Source: Lunularia cruciata (taxonomy: Eukaryota; Streptophyta; Marchantiopsida; Lunulariales; Lunulariaceae). Taken from it: DNA of 64,000 nucleotides. Numbering within the stretch: position 1 is the stretch's first letter; every line of letters begins with the position of its first letter. Below, piece after piece: positions 57,149 through 64,000 of the stretch. Below the pieces are notes generated by a model, which worked only from the letters and a program-made list of their open reading frames with translations, searched no databases and was not told where the DNA came from. The stretch spans positions 14,584,974 through 14,648,973 of the forward strand of contig OX419757.1 of assembly GCA_948567375.1 (NCBI GenBank). The letters are read 5' to 3'. The translations under genes and the position numbers were made by a program.

Positions 57149-57379
57149 ATGGGCGACACTAGTGACGCCAATTCAATTGAGACGCTGAGAAAGCTGGCCT
57201 TGCTATCCATGCCCAAGAGGCAATTACAAGGACGGAATCTGACGCGTATTAATCCCTCCTTGAAAAGCGATGGGCACGTGGTTTTATCCAGCCCTGCTGC
57301 ACAGCCTGAGGATAAAGAAGAGGGTGAACTGTCTTCGGATGATGATGCTGAAGGTGCTCCAGCGACGTTTACCTCAGTG
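57149..57379 (+). CDS. Exon 1 of ZFC3H1-like protein gene
   Basis: 77 codons from ATG 57149: MGDTSDANSIETLRKLALLS, a short helix with LRKLALLSM, then a basic stretch and the acidic motif EDKEEGELSSDDD. An EEGELSS motif near the N-terminus is typical of RNA-processing zinc-finger proteins, including the ZFC3H1 type. Coding sense fades after about 57379, where CTCAGTG is followed by GTCAGT, a plausible donor in phase 0. The frame stays open to 57643, but that tail (SRRCLFLYVPVSRTYDSRWG) looks intronic. Donor choice is inference; an upstream in-frame ATG was not seen. Confidence 0.65.
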
Positions 57380-59401
57380 GTCAGTCGACGTTGCCTTTTC
57401 CTCTATGTGCCTGTGTCTCGCACCTATGATTCTCGTTGGGGGGTTGCATTTATCGTGAATTCTCAGCTGCGGTGTGGTGCAATGTTACACTACGAGAATT
57501 TGCGTCTTAGTTGTTGTCTTCTCTGCTTCTTGCGGTGTACCCTTCCACGCCGGCCAAATTTAAAAGACAGTTCCATCTGGAAATCAAGGGCCAGCTTGTA
57601 TCTCTGTCGAAGTCAGATGAATATGGTTGCTTTTGAATTTTGAGACGGAGATACAAGTGGATCGGACCGGCCTAAGATGATCTAAAACACGTTTCACCTA
57701 CCAGGTCCGCTGGTCGTAGGGTTTCTGTGCACATCTGTGGTCATTCACAGGGCTTTAGACGCTTGTTCGCATAACAGCCAGAAGTAACCGGGCTAGCGTC
57801 GATATGACGCAGCTTGACGTAAAATCTGGTTCTTGTCGCTTGGATATGAATCTGCAGAACCAGCAACTCATGTCGACCATTTGCCATCCTACCACATAAG
57901 TCCCTACCTCCATGGTTACTTCATTGGAGAAGATACTGTCAACCGCAGTAAAGGTGCCTGCTGAGCAATCATGAAGATGTTTAGATTTAAGCCTACTACG
58001 CTCATGGGCTTTGAGACCGAACGTCTGGACGTCTCTGTCAATGAGTGTGTCTTGAGCCCTGAAGGAAACGACACATTTCAGCTTAGTATCTGAACGTGGG
58101 ACAGAGACTCTGGTCATGGACTAGAACCAAATATTCTCTACTTGAAGAATTTTGCAAGGACGCATTAACTTCAGCAACGGCAGAGTTGGGAGTTAGCACA
58201 CTCCCGGCGAGGAGATCGTGGATGACAATCGCCACAAAGACATGGGATGCTCAATCAGCTAGTGCATTGATCGGGCCACCACCCCATCTTCTAAGTATTC
58301 ATCCGATGGGAAGAGTTATATGTACTGTGTAGTATCAAGCAGCACCAGTCTTTTGACTATGCTGTATCATGAAAAGGTTGAAGCCCTTAATAGACGTGTA
58401 AGAATCACGGTTTCATAAGGGCTGAATACAAGCAGCGATCCGGACATCTCAGTGAAGTATTGCAAAATTGTTGAGGAAGTGAATTTTACTTTCACAGTCG
58501 CTGCCTGGAACTGGAATGAAAGGAGCGGACAGACAACGGGTGATACCAATATGTGAAATAAAGAAATGTCTTTTCTTCTTCTGTTATTCTGCCCTACGAA
58601 AGTAGTTACCATATCCATAGAGAACTCATTCAGAAACATTGGATTTTGATACCTCACTCTTTAACTCCAGACACCGCAGCAAAGTAGAGCGAGAATTAAG
58701 GGAAGAGTTTCAGCAACAGGGTAGGGCGGCCTGAAGGCTAATTTCGTTCTAGATCGACCTATTCCTGGACTCTCTCTCGTAGTCCCACTTGTTTTCCTCA
58801 TGTGTTGGAACTTGATTGATAAGGCACATCCATCTATTCCCCTAATGAAGGTGATGCTCGAAACTTAGAACGTATCTGACATATCATCGTTCTCTGTGTC
58901 ATGCTTTCTATGAATTAGATTTCATCTCCTATTCGCATAGTTTTTAGTCAGTTCTGCTTTCATTTAATTGCCATCTCAGCTACATTTCAAATGCATTTAA
59001 TGAGTTCTGGATCCCCCGTTCCTCGAACGGCTTCTGTCCTCATATATCCAACATCATCTTTCTCTGTGTCTAAATAAGATGCCAACTTCCGAAGAACTTA
59101 TAGAGATATGCCATGGCATGGACTTTCAACTTGTTTCAAGGATGTTCAATTGTATGCATCTTCGGGGTGGTCACGTCTCCGTTATTATTGGAGTTCCGAA
59201 TGTGTTTACCTAGGTTTGAGGAGTCATGGTTTACAAGATTCACTCCTATCATTAGTTTATTGGTTTAATTCAGCGACATTTATTCTCTGCCTATCTGACC
59301 GGCCGAATTTCTTTGTCGTCCTCCTGTTAAGCAAGACTTTTTCGTCCTTCAAAGTTGCTGAATCGTTTGTCGCTTTCTTGTGTCGCCACTGGCATGTCCA
59401 G
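57380..59401 (+). other. Probable first intron of the ZFC3H1-like gene
   Basis: Begins GTCAGT and would end GCATGTCCAG at 59401, after a pyrimidine-rich stretch (TTTGTCGCTTTCTTGTGTCG). Both ends are phase 0. The open frame preceding 59402 (from 59108) translates to Phe/Leu/Ser-rich, non-conserved-looking sequence and is probably a chance extension. Another acceptor at 59354 (CTTCAAAG) is possible. No other gene was recognised inside. Confidence 0.5.
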
Positions 59402-62400
59402 TCACATAAACATCAGTCAAGGTTGCTAACTGGAATGTGCCTGGACGGACACATGTGGCCACTTCAGGAACCTACATTATCACACTCTCGCAATCAAGAC
59501 GCTTTGAACCTTTACACTCATCCTCAAGGAAGTTCGAAGGAAATGATCGCACCAGTGACTACCTTTACTGGATCAGATTCTCATCAAGCATCATCTGCTT
59601 ATGATGTTGCTGAGGCCTTTCTTGCTAGTCTGCGTATTCCTCTACCAAAGACTTCGCGTGCATCTGGAGACGAGAAGAAAGAGGACGCATTCGTCATCAA
59701 GTTCGATGAGGACAGTGATAGTGATGGTGAACAGCAGCACCCATTGATCCCCTCTTCGACAAATCTCGGCAACTCAGAGAAACCCATTACCAGCATCTTT
59801 GGTCTGTCAAACACCACCCAGTTATTGCAGATTTCTTCCGGAGGCTCAAACCAAAATCCTTCTGGTTTGAAATCAGAAATTGATCGTATGAAGAAGCAGA
59901 TTGCAGCTATGGAGCGAAGTAAAGGGAAACCGCCAATGCCGCCGGTTGGGGGAAAGACTGGTCGAGTGGTTCTTGTAGATACGACTGGCCGGAGTGTCTC
60001 CCCAGCAACAGACACGAAGTCAGTTCTCCAGGTTGGGTCAGGAAATTCTCGTTCTGTCCCAGATTTGGAAAGCTTGAGGCTTCAGATTGCAGCTAAAGAG
60101 AACGAACTGCAGCAAAGAAGACAGCGCCTCGCAGCCAAGGGACCAGAAGCAGGCAGAGCTGTGAACGATCTGAAAAGTACAAGCGTTGGGCTGTCTAGTC
60201 CTCCTCAGCCTCCTTTGTCCAGAACTATGAAAGACCCTCATCATCATGCCGGACCTCCGGTTTTTCCTGTCAGCAAGATAGTATCTGAAAAGATGGTGAC
60301 AGGACCCAGGAAGGAGAATCTGAATGCAGGTGAAGGTCTTGCCATCACTGATCCTGCCGGAGGTAGTCAGGCTGGGTACAAAAAGGATGGTAAACAAAAC
60401 GGATTGAATAGCTTCACTGAGGATCACAATGTGGGTGAAGAGACAACGAAGCCACTGGCCTCTCGAGCTGAAGCCCATCTGAACAACCCCATCTTCAGGC
60501 AGTCTATTAATCAAGGTACAAAAAGATCTTATTTAGAGGTTGAGCCAGAAAGCACCAAGGTGGCGAGAGTTGATGGTCGTCTTTCAGGGCAGGATAGTTT
60601 CGCTAAAGCAAACTCCTCAAACGAATCAACTTTGCAGGAGATCACTTCCTTGGGAACAAATGGTACCCACAAACCTTTGACTGTCCAATCTTCAAGCCAG
60701 TTCAAACGCAAATTAGATGAATCCGAGATTCCTTTCAAGACGTTTGTAGACACGCCAGGATCCAGCGATGTCGGATACCCTGACGTGTCTAAGAAGCTCA
60801 AGACTGATCCACAAGCAGTGCCAAAAACTCTTGCTCGGGGGGACTCGGTGGCGAACCATAATCAGTTGGGATTTTCTCAAACTCCACAAGCGTCTGAACC
60901 GGTGTCGTCAGCAGGGTTTGCGCAAGTGCTGTTTCCAAGTGAAAACTTCCTTTTATCGACGTCAAAGATCATTGGAGTGGCAACCCCTCCCACTGTGAGG
61001 TCCACGATTGATGAAGCAGAGGATGTCCCTCAAGTACCTAAAGTGTCTAATATCGAACAGGTGGTGTCGCGAGGTGAAAGAGGTGGTGAACGCATTAAAA
61101 CAGCCATCGTGCCATCTGCCGAGTTGCCCAGGGCAAGCAAAGGTTTGCTGTTGGATTCTCTTAGTGGAGACGACCATCTGTCGAAAGTGCAGAAACCAAG
61201 GTCTCAGTATGAAGGATCACACGCTCTCGCCGCACTTCCCGGGGTTTCTGTTTCTGACTCTGGTGTTACTGAGGCAGTGGTTATGGGAGACCCGGGAACG
61301 AAGAAACATGACACTGTTTCGAGTAACCAACATGCCATAGAAGGCATGCAGACTGCTGTTTACTTGACACGTTCAAATTTGCTGCTGCCGTCACAAGCTC
61401 ATACAGAGCATCAAGTACAACAGTCTTCGGCTCGTGGTGACTCCGTACCTGATGATTGGGACTTAGATCCTGATATTGAAAGTTTTGACCAGTTGCAGGC
61501 AGAAGAGGAGTTGCTTGACAAGGAGCTCGAGGAAGCACAAGAAGAGAGGCATCGCTGTGAGCGCAGAGAGCGAGTTGCTCGAAAGGAGTACCGAGAAGCT
61601 CAAAAGGCTCTTCGTACGGTCAATGAGCAATGTGACCTCCTGAATCATAGGAGAGAGTTGCTGTATTCTCGCATACACATCGCTGAAGGGAGACAATATG
61701 CCAGGAAGCTATCTAGAAGCAGGGCACCCTGGTTAGGATCATCTGTGGATAATTCTTCGTTTAAAATGATTGGTCCTAAAATTGGCCGTGCTTTCAGTCC
61801 GGAAAAGCTGTCGAACTCTGTTGCACGTGCCATCTCTTTACCACTTCCTCAACCATCCGAAGATGCTGGACTTTGTGATGCAAGTGGTGAACATGTTCAA
61901 GTTGCTGAATGTCGAGTACCTCTTGCTATGAAGCAGGCTGAAGCTACTGTAGTGAGTCAACAAATGACGAAAAACTGTGGATCACCCCAAGTGGTTGAAG
62001 GTGATGATGCGGGAGTTGCTATTCCAGATGGAGGTTCACAGCCAGGAATTGCGCGTGGTCTTTCAAGAAATTTAGATCTTGCTAGTCAGCTGGTTGACAA
62101 CAAGCATGTAGAGAAACAAGCCAACATCGCGTTCGTACCACAAACTGGGGGCGTGCAACTGACTTCCAGTAGACCAACAAAGACTCTAGCTTCTATGAGT
62201 ATCCTTCATAGTCAACTTCATGAAAATGCTAGCTCAATCTTGGAAGCAAGAACGCCTAATAAATGTGGCCCAAAAGGCCAGCATTTCGGGTCCAGCGGTA
62301 GAGATAAATCAGGTTGTGTGCTTGAGAGACTTTCCGAATCAACAACGACTGAAGGCACACAACTGCGGGTAACACGAGAATCGTCTTTATCTCGTTCGGA

Positions 62401-63730
62401 AAAATCAGCTGGAGAGGGCAAAGACATTCTCGAAGGTACCACTTTATCGACCGGTGACCCAGATTGCAAGTTATCCTTTCCAGGGAAATGTGACGAACAT
62501 GTGCAGTCTTTGCAATCGAACAGCGGCATAACACCTCTTGTACATGGCCGACAGGAGCCCCTGGATCTAGGTCCATCTTCTTGTCCTGTGGATACCTTAG
62601 CAGAGGAAATACCGAATCATGCTCAGTATACTCGCATTGAGTCTCAGGAATCAGAACAGGGAGGAAATGTTCCAGCCAGCAGTGCCCTTGAAAGATACCC
62701 TTATGTTTTAAGGACTTCTATGACTACAGGTGAAGAGGAAAAGCATATGAAGCTTGAGAAGACGGACCAAGTTCTTGTTGAGAAAGAGACTGTTGAGAAC
62801 GTATTCAGAATCGCTCAGGAATGGTCTTTATCAAAAGGCAAAGTAGCCGATGTAAGTACGTTTGTAGCGCCTGTGTGCACTACCCGTGTGATAGCTCCAG
62901 GAGTCGTTCCCTGCGAACTGGGTAAGATCGGGCAAGATCGCCAAGTTCTACGTGACTTGATCTCAGCTACATCAGAAACGTTTGAGAATAACACTTCTAC
63001 TCATGGTGACATTTTGAAAGGCACAAACAGGAGTGTTTATGTCTTATCGCCGCATTCCAAAGATCAGGATCTTCGCGCTTCAGAACTTCAAGTTAGAAAT
63101 GATGGGGATGCTCTAGAGGAAGCTGGCAGACTAGGCATACAGCTCTCCATAGTAGAAGATAACCATGGTGAACATTCTGTGCTGTGCAAATTATCACCAA
63201 TTGAGGAAGAGAGGACTTTCAACCAGATTGTCGAAGCTCAAAATATTACCATGCAGGACTTGGTTAATACCGAGTGTCTTGCTATCGAGCAGCAAGGCAA
63301 ATCTTCTGGTACCAGTAACTTGAATGCATTAGGAGAGCTGGATTTTGCCACTGTTGCCAAATTGGTTAGTGAAGCAACTGAGGAAGGGTGCTTCTTGTCA
63401 GAAGTCGATTCCACACCTGGAAGGTTTGAAGAAATTGGTGGGAGCTCTCGTGATACCCTGGATAATCAGAGAAGACCTTATCCCGACTCTGAAGATTTAT
63501 CAACGTGGTCAAAAGATGTGCAGCCCGGAGGTATAGCTCCAGATTTCTGGACTCGTTGCCAGCTATTTCTATTGTTATGCTTGTCTATTTGTGTTCTAAT
63601 CTATCTTTTGCATGGGCCAGATCGGAAGAAGACCATGAGTTCAAACAACTCTTGCGACGAACAACCTATGTATCGATCACCTAATTCTGGGGGTGGGTGT
63701 GGTGATACGGATATGATGAAGCTTGATCAG
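59402..63730 (+). CDS. Exon 2 of ZFC3H1-like (C3H1 zinc-finger, exosome-adaptor type) protein
   Basis: 1443 codons in one frame, ending CTTGATCAG before GTACGA, a good donor. Mostly low-complexity Ser/Glu-rich with three helical segments: LKSEIDRMKKQIAAMERS (about 59868-59925), DLESLRLQIAAKENELQQRR (about 60062-60125), and a long coiled coil 61500-61680 (ELLDKELEEAQEERHRCERR ... NEQCDLLNHRRELLYSRI). An acidic DDWDLDPDIESFD precedes the coil. These segments match my recollection of the N-terminal half of the plant ZFC3H1 homologue, whose animal counterpart links poly(A) RNA to the nuclear exosome. The C3H1 finger and TPR-like part would lie beyond the window. Odd: a hydrophobic run LFLLLCLSICVLIYLLHG near the exon end (about 63562-63615). 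Confidence 0.65.
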
Positions 63731-64000
63731 GTACGAAGTGGCACATTGTGTCTCTAAATGTGACTTATTACCTTTCTATTCTGGTCTTCCGTCTGTTGAA
63801 GCTGGTCTAGAGTTGGTTCATCGTGCTTGAAGAGGGTTTAGCAACTAAGAGCGGAAAGGGCTGGTAAAGTTTGTACGAGTTATTGGAGGCTCTTGCCTCA
63901 AAGGTTATATTCTGTAAGGAGAAACTCTTTGAATATACAGCCTTAGGTAGCCGTTTTTAAGCAATTCAATTATGTTGGCAATGAGCAGGAGATTCGTTCC
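63731..64000 (+). other. Start of second intron of the ZFC3H1-like gene
   Basis: CAG|GTACGA at 63730/63731. The frame reads only nine more codons to TAA 63755-63757. The remaining sequence is T-rich with no coding sense. The gene presumably continues to the right. Confidence 0.6.

Noticed and set aside
59108..59401. Starting the large ORF at the ATG at 59108
   Set aside because: The first 98 codons look intronic (Phe/Leu/Ser-rich, no similarity in style to the rest). A good acceptor lies at 59401 in phase with exon 1 at 57149-57379.

Overview
This window looks like nuclear DNA of a land plant. Most of it is AT-rich, gene-poor and filled with nested Ty3/gypsy LTR retrotransposons that carry chromodomains (chromoviruses). 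It ends in a CpG-richer block holding the 5' part of one multi-exon protein-coding gene. Species cannot be fixed from the sequence; a spore-bearing plant (moss, lycophyte or fern) is a guess. I see no rRNA or tRNA gene, CRISPR array or bacterial operon.

Two retrotransposon families make up the left two thirds. Family I has LTRs of about 420-495 bp running TGTAACAATAT...TCTTTTACA, packed with GAAGCTTC palindromes. Its members here are E (1-18110, +), B (4813-10935, -), D (29186-41766, +) and C (32004-37647, -), plus a solo LTR at 5342-5764. Family II has LTRs of about 590-755 bp running TGTAATACC...GTATTACA. Its members are A (241-12911, +) and solo LTRs at 16343-17084, 31443-37823 (split by C), 39085-39671 and 45376-45973, plus a fragment at 45221-45375. 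Nearly every insertion can be dated relative to the others by its 5-bp target-site duplication. The order at the left is E, then A inside E gag, then B inside A integrase, then a solo LTR inside B (four levels). The order in the middle is D, then a solo LTR, then C. C is the youngest full element: its two 423-bp LTRs differ at only 4 positions.

Two features of family I deserve attention. In the best copies (B and C), gag ends at a TAG and pol lies in the -1 frame. The overlap carries a GGGAAAC heptamer in the right phase, a 7-nt spacer, a perfect 9-bp stem, and a 7-bp second stem joining the loop to downstream sequence. That is the layout of a programmed -1 frameshift pseudoknot. Second, the U3 part of each LTR is an array of GAAnnTTC units just upstream of the TATA box, resembling a strong heat-shock element.

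18111-29185 and 41767-45220 are AT-rich intergenic DNA with a few local tandem repeats. 45221-54600 holds decayed transposon-related genes: a possible SANT/coiled-coil remnant (+), a coiled-coil locus with a 17-residue repeat (-), and a PIF/Harbinger transposase (-) with all three catalytic acids still visible. From about 55.7 kb the composition changes, and 57149 onward holds a gene whose exon 1 and long exon 2 resemble the N-terminal half of the plant ZFC3H1-like (RNA exosome adaptor) protein. It continues past the right edge.
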